Shown here: positions 55,251 through 64,000 of the stretch, piece after piece
Layout: each line of letters opens with the position of its first letter
Numbering within the stretch: position 1 is the first letter of the stretch
From: Zymoseptoria tritici IPO323
Taxonomy: Eukaryota; Ascomycota; Dothideomycetes; Mycosphaerellales; Mycosphaerellaceae
Assembly (NCBI RefSeq): GCF_000219625.1
Contig: NC_018203.1
Location: forward strand, 124,001-188,000
Reading direction: 5' to 3'
DNA: 64,000 bases
Program-made: the position numbers and the translations under genes
The notes under the pieces: generated by a model
What the model saw: only the letters and a program-made list of their open reading frames with translations
Told to the model about the DNA's origin: nothing
Databases searched by the model: none

Positions 55251-55427
55251 TATTAGAAATATATCGAACATTTACTTCGTTTCTACTTATAAATCGATTA
55301 CGTCGGCTAACGCCTTCTAACGTCGGCTAACGCCTTCGTAGAACCTTCTAGATATAGTAGTTATAGATATATATAGCCCTTGTTCGTACCGGTAGATAGT
55401 TAATTAATTATACTCGTTTTTCTAATA
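55251..55427 (+). repeat. Copia A 3' LTR
   Basis: 177 bp starting TATTAGA and ending TCTAATA, i.e. RIP-changed TGTTAGA..TCTAACA inverted ends. It is preceded by the purine tract AGGAAGTAGGAGGAG. No matching 5' LTR exists in the window because the element is truncated. Inside are two copies of CGTCGGCTAACGCCTTC (near 55301). Confidence 0.75.
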
Positions 55428-56182
55428 TACTAATGCTTAATCTCTATAATTAGGTTTATAAGATTAAAGACGGTCTCCGGGCGCTTACTATATACTAGTA
55501 GAATACGGCGTAGATCTTAAGGTACGTACTACGATACCCCTAATCGCTCCCGAGCGCCCCGTATCTACTACTTAATAATACGCTTCCGGATATAGCGCCC
55601 GAGCGCTAGACTACCTAGACCGGGGATAGAATAGCGCTTCGGAAGTCCTAGGTAATAATTCTAAGTTTAAGATCCGCCTCGAGTTCTAGTAAACTCTCTC
55701 TACCCGGAAGTACGCTACTAATAAGACCTTCCGAATACCTATTCTCTAGGCGTAGCTTCTAAGGCCGAGGCTCCGATAATCGTATCCTATATATCTAAGT
55801 CGGCGGATTTACTTATTTCTTTAATCTTCGAAATCGTATAGCCCGTATAACCTACGATAGCGACTTAGTATATATCGGGCGAGATAGATATTATAGCGCC
55901 TAGACCGATATAATACCTTACGTACTTCCCTTAGTATTATATTGCTCTAAACTCGTTGTCGTCGTCGTTACTACTCGGCTATACTTAGAAATAGTAGAGT
56001 TCGTATAGGTATAAGGTAAAAGCCGAGTAGGTACTCTTTTACGATAGAATAATAACGATGCCGGCTATCTAAGGTATATATAACCTTCTATTTATCGAAC
56101 GTAAGAAGACCGTCTCCTTAGTAATTAGGAAGATAAACAAATATAAGAGGAAGACGGTAGAATATATAAAGTATAGGTAAAG
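55428..56182. other. RIP-mutated DNA of unknown origin between the two copia elements
   Basis: CpA and TpG are nearly absent, so this was repetitive DNA. Words such as GCTCCCGAGCGC and GCGCCCGAGCGC recur near 55539-55600. I could not recover a coding frame even when reading TAG/TAA as Gln and TAC as Cys. The 41-bp segment at 55785-55825 occurs inverted at 63589-63629. Confidence 0.6.
55785..55825 (+). repeat. 41-bp perfect inverted repeat, left arm
   Basis: This is the exact reverse complement of 63589-63629 (core AAGTCGGCGGATTTACTTAT). Weaker similarity extends on both sides, including a GTCGTCGTC tract in the same relative order about 160-180 bp further out. The arms bracket copia B at 358 and 217 bp from its LTRs. 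Confidence 0.85.
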
Positions 56183-56378
56183 TGTTAAAAGAAGACTCTT
56201 TGTGCCTTACCGTATGTGTCCGGATCCGGAAGGAACAAGTAGAGGACTTGTTCCTTACGCCGGATACGGAAGGAACAAAGGTTCCGGATTAGTGCTAGCT
56301 CGTGTAGCCTAGCACTAATAGGCAGTGCCTTCTGTACTGCCTCTTAGATAGATTAACTAACTATACTTCAGTTTAAGA
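56183..56378 (+). repeat. Copia B 5' LTR
   Basis: 196 bp, TGTTA..TTTAAGA. It contains three perfect stem-loops: AAGGAACAAGT/ACTTGTTCCTT (11 bp, 5-base loop), TAGTGCTA/TAGCACTA (8 bp) and GGCAGT/ACTGCC (6 bp). It differs from the 3' LTR at six positions, all TA against CA/TG. The right end is set by shared sequence and by the position of the target duplication; it does not end in the usual CA. Confidence 0.88.
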
Positions 56379-56529
56379 GGTTATAAGTACCTCGCTTCCG
56401 CTTCGTTAAAACTTAGCTACACCTAATTTTTGTTTATAAGTCTTAAGAAGACTCTAAGGCGAGAAGCCTAAACTAGATCGTCCCTTCTAAGATAGACTTT
56501 ACGACTCCTCTACGACGAGGAAAAGCCTA

Positions 56530-57900
56530 TAATAGCATCGTCCCTCTAGACTAGACGGACGACTACGACGAGTAGGAAACGACCTTCCTCGTCGAGATAG
56601 CGGCTAAAGGACTTGCCGTCGCTTTTTACGAAGACTTCGCCGTTATAGACTAGCTAGACCCTTCTATCTATAGGCTGACTCTAGAAATTCTAACTCCCGC
56701 GGCAACAGAAGGTTCTATAAGTAAGCCTACCGAGGCTAATGCCGCTAAAGAACAGCCCGCTAGGCGTGCCTCCCGTAGGACAACGTTCCTACTAGGAGAT
56801 ATTAAGAAACTTATTAGCTAGGCCAACAAAGACGAGAAAGGCCTCGAACTTACCGGACGCCTAGCTCTTTTTAAGTACTATAGCGACGAGTACGAAAAGG
56901 GCTAAAAGATCCTCGGAAGGGCTATAGTAGACCTTCTAAAAGCTATTAGCTCTACGATCTTAGCCTAGCTAGTCGACTACGTCGACAACCCCTTTATAGC
57001 ACTATAGTATATTAGATCTTAGTACGCCCCGACCTAGGATAAGGCGCTCGAGATAGCTACTCTACAACTCGAGTAGGCCTACATGTCTCGTAGTGTTAAC
57101 GTCTAGGAGTATATTAACACTGTCGCAAATGCGAGAATACGGATTAACAAAGCCGGAGGAAGCTACACCGACGCCGACGTCGTAAACAAACTCGTTCGCG
57201 GTCTCTTAGGCTACCGGCCATTCGATAGTTTTATTAATTTCTAGCGTATATACCGACAGATCTAGGGGGAGAATCTAACTCTCGCTATACTAACGGGTTA
57301 ACTGCTTATATACGAGTCTAACATAAACTTACGACGTAGCTTTAATAACTCTATGTCGATTATAGACACTCGACGACGACTAAGGTAGGCTGCTACTAAC
57401 TTTGGTAGGGGCTACTCCTCCCGGGATTAAAAGGATCCTAGAGATTAGTGCTCCGTATACGGGAAATATAGCTATAGAGCAGCTACCTACTAGAGTGCGT
57501 ACCCGGAACTCGTACTAAGAAACAACGACCGATACTCCTCGAACAACGCCTTTCTAAGCTCCGGTTCGAGCGGAAACCGTCGACTAGATGTAAACCAGAT
57601 ACTAATCGGTAGAAGAACGTATAACAACGACACTAGAAACACCGGAAACGGCTACATTTACCTAGACCGACGTAACTAGGTTTTTTAAAAGGGAAATAAG
57701 CCTTCCGGAATAGGCGCCACCGCTCTTATCGATAGGAATAAGTTCCGTAAGCAGATAGGATCGAACATAACGAAGCCCTACTCTATAATAGCCTTAGCCG
57801 AACACGACTACGCTCGCTTCGTCTCTAAGTTGTCTAAAGTAAGAACCTTTCTAGACTCCGGAATTAACTCCGCCCCTAGTACGTATCCTTACTCCTCCTA
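56530..57900 (+). pseudogene. Copia B gag with CCHC zinc knuckle
   Basis: Reading through Gln-to-stop changes, a helical gag region gives LELTGRLALFKYYSDEYEKG, LEIATLQLEQAYMSRSVNV, VVNKLVRGLLGYRPFDSF, typical of copia gag. A knuckle at 57449-57490 reads C-x2-C-x4-H-x4-C if TAC/TAT codons are taken as mutated Cys and His. The start is not identifiable. Confidence 0.75.
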
Positions 57901-58089
57901 AAATTCTAAGGCTTACCTCTCCTAGATTATAATAGGAAGTAAGGAAAGACTAGGGCAGTCTATATAGACGTATTTCGAGGGGGAGGAGGTCTAAGAATTT
58001 TTGTTTAGACATAATACGACGGGTCCACCTACTATCTCTACTAATAATAGTAATACAAATAACGGCGTTTCTTACTTATTATCGGCACT

Positions 58090-59290
58090 TTGCTTAGCTA
58101 CTAGAACCTCGCCTATTAACACCGACGATTAGATTCTTAACTCTAGAGCTAACTCCTACATCTATAATAATGTCGAATAGTTTACCGAGATATACGCATT
58201 TAATATAGAGATCGGTACGGTCGAAGTAGGAACAGACTTAAAGATTATTAGAGGAGGCACGGTTAGACTACATCTACGCGATGCCGACGGTAATCCCTTC
58301 TAGCTTATATTAACAGATGTTGCACTCGCACCTACGTTAAGATGCAACCTTATCTCTGTCTCTAGGCTAGACGATGCCGGCATTAAGGGCTAATAGGGAA
58401 ACAACTCTATAACGCTCGTGTCTCCCGAAGGATAGGTAATCGGGTCAGCTTCGTTAAAAAATAGGCTGTACTATCTAGACTTAATTAAGACAGCCCTAAT
58501 TAGGAAACTAGCCCTCTTCGCGGCAAATGTAGACTACGTAAACCTAGTATAGGCTAAACATCGTCGCCTCGGGCATCTTAGCATAAGTAGAATAATTGCT
58601 CTGTCCTAGAGGAGTACTAGCATAAAGGTCTCTACTAAACAGATTAAAGCGGTAATAGGCAGCTCTACTTGCCTAGTTTACTCGACGATACGCGCGATTA
58701 TACGGATTCCGAGGGAACCTACTACTCGTAGATTCGACAAACCCGGAGACTTAATACATACGGATGTATAGGGCCCGTACCCTATAAAAGGATAGGATAG
58801 AACAAAATTCTTCTATTTCGTTACGGACGACGCTACTAGAAAGACCTAGGCCCTACGCGGCAAAAGCTACGTCGACTTTCCTCCCCTTATCCGGAACTTT
58901 ATAAAACGAATAAACGGACTAAATCTATCGTTATAAAGCGATATCGAGTAGATAATAAGTTTAAAGTCGGCCCGTTTAGTTACTAGTACGAAAAGTACGG
59001 CATTAAAATTAAGCTAATAGCCCTATACGCGTACTATTAGGTCGGCGTTGCGGAACGAGTAAACCGTACTCTAAGAGAGTCTGCCGGAACGATAGTACAT
59101 AATACTTCCCTCGGCGGACAGATCTCTAAAATCCTTAGCGACCGCTCCGATAAGATGCTTCGGATTACGAACATACCCGAAGAACTATAGCTAGAAGCAA
59201 TCGAATACTCCGCCTACCTAAAAGATAAGAGCCCGACTCGCTCGAACAAGGATAAGAAGACCCCTTTTAAGCTATAGTACGGATCCGTAC
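58090..59290 (+). pseudogene. Copia B protease and integrase
   Basis: The protease motif near 58132-58165 reads ILNSRANSYI, which is ILDSGANSHI after RIP-type changes. Integrase begins with HRRLGHLSISR (58559 on) and a C-x2-C pair near 58668 whose second Cys is Tyr. The core gives PGDLIHTDV, RTKFFYFVTDDATRKT, then after a one-base deletion near 58950 VDNKFKVGPFSYQYEKYGIK, VAERVNRTLRESAGTIV. The order matches other copia elements. Confidence 0.82.
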
Positions 59291-59299
59291 TAGACATGT

Positions 59300-61690
59300 C
59301 CCGAGAACGAATCTAGGGCACTCGTGTCTATGTTATAGCTACCGCTAAGGAGAGAGACAAATATAGAGGATCTCGAAAACTCTACGATCTAAGGGGTTAG
59401 GTCGGCTACTTCGTCGGTTTCGAAAACGAGTCTATATACCGAGTCTAGGACCCTAAAAAACGAAAAGTCTAACGCGTACCGAATGTATAGATAATCGATA
59501 GAGAAGGACTATACGATATATACGACACACCTCCTATAACATTACGCGTTACTCGTAAACCTCGAAATCGAGGAGACTCTACTACTAACTTATTAGATTT
59601 ATACTATTCCGAACGTAACATAGACGAAGAAGACTACCCTCGTAAAATTTTATCTACGTAACGACCTCCTAAATCCTTAAAAGTCGCTATAGTAAACACC
59701 CGACATTAACAACAACGAAACTAGAGCGCTACGCAAATAGAGGATAACCCTAAAGATTCGAGTCCGCTAGACGACTACTACGTGCCCCCTCTAGGAGAGA
59801 GCCTTCTAGGTAACGGTGTAGAACTCGAGGACCCCTCCTTAGTAGATGCTTTAGACTCGGATGTTTTACTACTAGGAACGACTTCGAAGTACTTTAATAA
59901 TAGCGCTCTCGTTAATAGCGCTACGCAAAAAGAAGCATTAGACAGTAAAGGGGAGGAAGACCTCGATAAGTCCGAAGACTTCGAAGACGCTTAAGAAGCA
60001 CTACAAAATAACCGACTTTAAAACTCCGTAACCCTACCCGAACGTAGAACACCCTCGCCTAATCTAGATACTATCTTAATAAGTAGTAGAAGTTCGTCTA
60101 AAAGCGACAGCGACGATAATAACTCTAACGAATAGAGATCTCCGACAGATAATTCGCTGCTGAAGACTACGTCTACGGTAAAGACTTCTTAGGAGAACAT
60201 ACTATAGGACTTTAGCTAGACAATAGGACAATCTAGAGCTACCGACAAACCGGAAAGTAGACCGCTACGGAGTGCTCTACCTAAAGTACCCGAGTCGGGT
60301 TCGTCTACGCCTTAAGAACTAGAGCATTACGAGCTCGAACTCGACGATAGTAAAAAGAACGACCTACACCCTCCTAACCTACCGCGGCTTAAAAAGCGTA
60401 AGCTTATAAAGGTACAACGTAGGACAGACACTAAATCGGATTTTAAGCCTCTTAAAGTCGCCCTAAAGGCATCTCGACGAAAAGGCTCGAAGAACAAACG
60501 CTCGAAGACGTTCGACGATACGTTAGGATTAGACGGGGAGATAATGCGCGGACAAACTAATAAGGTAAAGATAGCTAACCGACGTGCTAATGCTTTAAAA
60601 AACGCTAACTAATAGCGTGTTCCCGACCGCTAGAAATGCTAGAATTGTTTCGACCGAGGTTTTCTAACCTACGATAATAATACTAGCGTTAGAAAATGCT
60701 CGCGGTATACTAAAATAAAAGCGCGCTATACGCCGCTAGCCCTTAACGACGATAGCTCTCTTCTAAAAGAACGTAAGCGCTACAAAACGCTAAACGACGA
60801 AGATCCTAAGTACAGAACGAGACTTAACAAAGCCGTTAATAAGTGCTACCGATACTTTGCGTCCGGCCGCTCCTACGACGCGGTTCCCCCTATTAATCCT
60901 AAAAATCTATACATACCCTATTTAAAGATAAAAAGAGACAAGGTCTGCTATAGCTAGGCATAGTAGGAAAAGATAAAGACGGAGCTAAAGTGCAACTATT
61001 ACATCCGCTATAGTTATATATACGATAGAAACACCCCGTATTAAACATACATCGATAAGGGCCGTAAAACTTGCAACTATAGTCTAGGTCTAGGCTACAA
61101 AGTTAGCTATCTTACTAACATAGCTAATAACAAGTTCGACGAGAAGGACACGCGATATAACGCCTACAAAAAGAGAAATGCGCGCGGATACCAAAGCGAC
61201 ACTAAAAACGGTGTCGTCTACGCTATATATAGTAGAGAGGGACTATTGTACTACGTTAAATAGACTATACTAGGACAGCGCTACTATATAAGACTACCGA
61301 ACATAATTAAGCGCAAAGATCCTAGGCACAAATTAAACGAAGGAAACATAGACTTAACTTCCGACTCGGAATCCGACGACGACGTTGCCCGGGAAAACGA
61401 GTCGACTAATTAAAAGGGGAATCCTAACCGAATGTCTAACAACGGTACTACAATATCTACGGATGCCTTTGTACGACCCTTTCAAAACGGCGAAAAGCAA
61501 ATAACTTAGGCGCTCTCGCTCTTAATCCTACGATACTCTATTAATAGGGCCTAGCTTCCGGAGCCTCGGACTCTTAAAGAGGCCCTAAAGTCCCTAGATG
61601 TAAAGATGTAGAAAGTAGTAGTGGACAAGGAATATAACAGCTTAATCGAAAACGGCACCTAGGTAGTCGTGCCCCTTCCCCCGGGCCGGA
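59300..61690 (+). pseudogene. Copia B integrase-to-RT spacer with three cysteine clusters
   Basis: This frame is the same as that of RT and continues for about 800 codons. Its first part is acidic and Ser/Asp-rich (open at 59782-59994). Three cysteine clusters start at 60637, 60844 and 60991. Taking TAC/TAT as mutated TGC/TGT, they read C-x2-C-x7-C-x8-C-x2-C-x6-C, C-x2-C-x6-C-x11-C-x2-C-x8-C and C-x2-C-x6-C-x5-C-x2-C-x7-C. The fungal Zn2Cys6 signature is C-x2-C-x6-C-x5-12-C-x2-C-x6-8-C. Basic residues lie between the Cys (SGRS, KIKRDKV, DKGRKT). A zinc-binding, possibly DNA-binding module in the polyprotein is the inference. Copia A has nothing comparable. Confidence 0.6.
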
Positions 61691-62400
61691 AGGCACTTAC
61701 ATTAAAGTAGGTCCTAAAGCTAAAACTTAGACCCTCGGGCGAGATTCTTATATATAAAGCGAGGGTAGTCGCTCGTGGTTTTTAGTAAGTTAAAGGTTTC
61801 GACTTTATAGAGACCTACGCTAGCGTCGTTAAGGCGTCTACGTACCGGTTAATATTTACAAAGATCGCGCTTACGGGCTAGGTCTACTATTAAATAGACT
61901 TCGTTATAGCTTTCCTAAACGGCAACGTAGATAAGGAGATCTACGTGTACCCCCCCGAAGGCTACTACTAGAATAGTATAGTCCTAAAACTCCTTAAAGC
62001 TCTTTACGGGTTAAAGCAATTACCCCGTTAGTAGTACAAAAAGCTTCGAGCTTAGCTTATTAGTATAGGATAGATCGTTTCCGTCTTCGACGAGTACGTC
62101 TTCTATAACTTAGTATTGCAACTCTTTATTACGATCTACGTCGACGACATTAATATCTTCGGTCCTACGAAGGAACACATCGACGTGTTTAAAGTAGAAG
62201 TTAGCGCTACCTTTAAAATAATAGACTACGGACTAGTCTCCTAGTACCTAGGCATAAAAGTGGAGTGTTCTACCGAGGGCGTCTACATCTACTAGGAGAA
62301 TTTCGTACGCTAAGCGCTAAACCGCTACAATCTTGCTAGTACAAAACCGGCATTAATCCTACTAGATCCCTCGAAAAAGCTTTAGAACAATACTTCCTTA
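61690..62400 (+). pseudogene. Copia B reverse transcriptase
   Basis: The blocks are VLKLKLRPSGEILIYKARVV, GFDFIETYASVVKASTYRLI, IDFVIAFLNGNVDKEIYVYP, LLKALYGLKQLPR, then TIYVDDINIFG (YVDD at 62137-62148) and SQYLGIKVE. Stops are all at Gln positions. Confidence 0.87.
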
Positions 62401-62599
62401 ACTATTTCGCCGGAATTTAAATCGGAATATATGTCCCTTATTAGCTCCCTAAACTACCTCTAAACTAAGACACGCTAGGATCTGTCCTACGTAGTAGGAC
62501 TATTATTAAGGTACATAGCTAACCCGGATTAATCCTATATAGATATAGTTCTTCGTTAATACGTATATCTCTCTAAGACAGTAGAAGACGGCCTATTCT

Positions 62600-63120
62600 A
62601 TTAGGCCGGAGGTAACCCTATACTAGAGGTGTTTGTAGATAGCGACTACTCTTAATGTGCGGACACGGCGCGGTCTACAACAGGATAGGTAGCAACCCTT
62701 GCCGGCTCGCCTATCTCTTAGTTATTATATAGGTAGAAGACTGTCTCTATATCGTCGACCGAGGTAGAGTACATCGCCGCATCCGACGCCTACAAAGAGG
62801 CCTTATAGCTTATAGGTTTCTTTAACGAGATAAGTGAACATATAGGAACTCGATCTTAAAATTTAGTAGATTTACGTATCGACAACGCCTCTACGATTAA
62901 GCTTTCTAAGAATCTAGAGTTCTATAGCAGAACGAAACATATCTATAACCGCTATTATTTTATCCGCGAACATGTAGAGAGCGGAGCTATTCGACCTGTC
63001 TAGATCGTAGGAAGCGACAACCCTACCGACCTGTTTACTAAGGCACTTCTACTACCTACCTTTACAAAGCTTAAGAAAACCCTCGGTATTTCGACCTTAC
63101 CTCGACAACCGTCCGCTTAG
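62600..63120 (+). pseudogene. Copia B RNase H
   Basis: The frame gives FVDSDYSQCADTARSTTG, VSISSTEVEYIAASDAYKEA, LRIDNASTIKLSKNLEFYSR, HIYNRYYFIREHVESGAI and NPTDLFTKALLLPTFTKLKK before a TAG at 63118. These are standard copia RNase H blocks at the end of pol. Confidence 0.87.
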
Positions 63121-63176
63121 AGCCTAAGCGACCGCTTAAGGGGGAGCGACCGGTAAGGCACTCGAGCTAGGGGGAG

Positions 63177-63372
63177 TATTAAAAGAAGACTCTTTGTGCC
63201 TTACCGTATGTGTCCGGATCCGGAAGGAATAAGTAGAGGACTTGTTCCTTACGCCGGATACGGAAGGAACAAAGGTTCCGGATTAGTGCTAGCTCGTATA
63301 GCCTAGCACTAATAGGCAGTGCCTTCTGCACTGCCTCTTAGATAGATTAACTAACTACACTTTAGTTTAAGA
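63177..63372 (+). repeat. Copia B 3' LTR
   Basis: 196 bp beginning TATTA (TGTTA after a TG-to-TA change), directly after the purine tract GCTAGGGGGAG and followed by the target duplication TAAAG. Confidence 0.88.
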
Positions 63373-63377
63373 TAAAG

Positions 63378-64000
63378 ACTACTAGTATAGAATATTCTAT
63401 AATCGTACTAAGAAATCTTTTTAAATAAGGGCGACGAGACGATAGCGACGGCGACGACGGCGACGACGTAGAATAATATTATCTATACTAGCGGGAGCCT
63501 CTCTAATACGACGATATATATACTATAGAAACTCGTAAGGTATCGTAGATATATAATAATACCGCCGAAGTAGTCTACGTATTCGGTAATTAAAGAAATA
63601 AGTAAATCCGCCGACTTAGATATATAGGACACGATCCGATAGGCTTAGACCATATTAGAGTAGAGTTCGCTAGACCTAACCTATAATAAAGCTAGAGTTA
63701 ACTTTACCTTTACGATTAAGCTTAAGACCTATACGTAAGGATAATATATCTACTACTTCCTCGCCTCTTACCGGACAACGCTCTTCGTTACGAGGTACTC
63801 CTACTCTACCTAAAATTTACTATAGATATATATAAGGTTATATTCTAGGGTCTCTACGCTTTCGTAGTTAGTCGGCTTTACTCCTACAAATATCTACGTA
63901 TATAAAGATCTATCTCTCTTACGGCACATCGTTAGGAGCGTACACTCTTAAAGGGTCTAATAAGATACTAGCGGCTTCGAATGTAGACACTTACTCGCGA
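63378..64000. other. RIP-mutated DNA of unknown origin
   Basis: CpA/TpG-depleted sequence continues to the window end. It holds a GACGGCGACGACGGCGACGAC tract near 63448 and the right arm of the 41-bp inverted repeat (63589-63629). On the minus strand from the window end, a frame reads FEAASILLDPLRVYAPNDV before a TAA, so a RIP-mutated protein gene may enter from the right. I could not identify it. Confidence 0.5.
63589..63629 (-). repeat. 41-bp perfect inverted repeat, right arm
   Basis: Exact reverse complement of 55785-55825. Confidence 0.85.

Larger units (their letters stand above)
44810..55427 (+). mobile_element. Ty1/copia retrotransposon A, 5'-truncated and split by a chromovirus
   Basis: The element starts abruptly inside gag near 44810, without a 5' LTR, and ends with a 3' LTR. 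Removing 44961-51676 and one CTATA copy joins the gag frame exactly across the insertion site. Domains follow in copia order on the plus strand: gag with a CCHC knuckle, protease, integrase, reverse transcriptase, RNase H. CpA and TpG are almost absent (for example three CA and no TG in 52141-52380). Nearly all stops are TAG/TAA where Gln, or occasionally Trp, is expected. It is heavily RIP-mutated and cannot make protein. At least one extra base change shifts the frame near 51905. Confidence 0.9.
56183..63372 (+). mobile_element. Ty1/copia retrotransposon B, complete with target duplication
   Basis: A 7.2-kb element with 196-bp LTRs flanked by TAAAG on both sides (56178-56182, 63373-63377). 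Gag, protease, integrase, reverse transcriptase and RNase H follow on the plus strand. A purine tract (GGGGGAG) abuts the 3' LTR. The coding region is riddled with TAG/TAA at Gln positions and with TAC/TAT at Cys positions, and CpA/TpG are strongly depleted. One frameshift lies in integrase near 58950, after which the frame is shared by the spacer and RT. The element is unusually long for copia because of a spacer of about 2.4 kb between integrase and RT. Confidence 0.92.

Noticed and set aside
59782..59994. Open 70-codon acidic frame as an independent small gene
   Set aside because: It lies in the pol frame of copia B between integrase and the cysteine clusters. It is simply a stretch with no mutated Gln codon.

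Overview
The window looks like nuclear DNA of a filamentous ascomycete, most likely a dothideomycete-like mould. The grounds are LTR retrotransposons saturated with CpA-to-TpA (TpG-to-TpA) changes typical of repeat-induced point mutation (RIP), a TTAGGG-type telomeric repeat, short GT..AG introns, and fragments of fungal-style proteins (alpha-tubulin, Nbs1-like FHA, Msn2-like C2H2 fingers, kelch). The class assignment is inference. No bacterial gene organisation is present.

Two very different halves meet near 44.8 kb. Bases 1-44,800 have normal CpA/TpG content but few intact genes. Two long open frames look credible: a 609-residue membrane-anchored protein on the minus strand (6594-8423, with a probable 5'UTR intron at 8487-8575) and a 525-residue protein with a Gln/Pro-rich and Asn-rich C-terminal half (29415-30992). 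The rest is micro- and minisatellites, short tandem duplications and relics of protein genes interrupted by frameshifts or single stops: a C2H2 zinc-finger gene, a kelch gene, an Nbs1-type FHA domain, coiled-coil and acidic proteins, a tandemly duplicated alpha-tubulin C-terminus, and several I cannot name. An interstitial telomeric repeat of four TAACCC units lies at 39715-39740, between two inverted copies of a diverged ~94-bp segment.

Bases 44,810-64,000 are a block of LTR retrotransposons. A 5'-truncated Ty1/copia element (44,810-55,427, plus strand) has its gag split by a complete Ty3/gypsy chromovirus (44,961-51,676, minus strand, 359-bp LTRs, 5-bp target duplication CTATA). To the right is a second, complete Ty1/copia element (56,183-63,372, 196-bp LTRs, target duplication TAAAG). 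It is bracketed by a perfect 41-bp inverted repeat in otherwise unassigned RIP-mutated DNA. Almost every stop in these elements reads as a mutated CAG/CAA codon, and the differences between paired LTRs are almost entirely TA versus CA/TG, so RIP explains their inactivation.

The most unusual content is cryptic and only visible when TGC-to-TAC and CAG-to-TAG changes are allowed for. The second copia element has a very long integrase-to-RT spacer holding three cysteine clusters with spacing close to that of fungal Zn2Cys6 binuclear clusters. The chromovirus carries, beyond its pol stop and on the opposite strand, a ~216-codon frame with a similar cysteine cluster followed by a coiled coil, plus a tRNA-like sequence and a hairpin.
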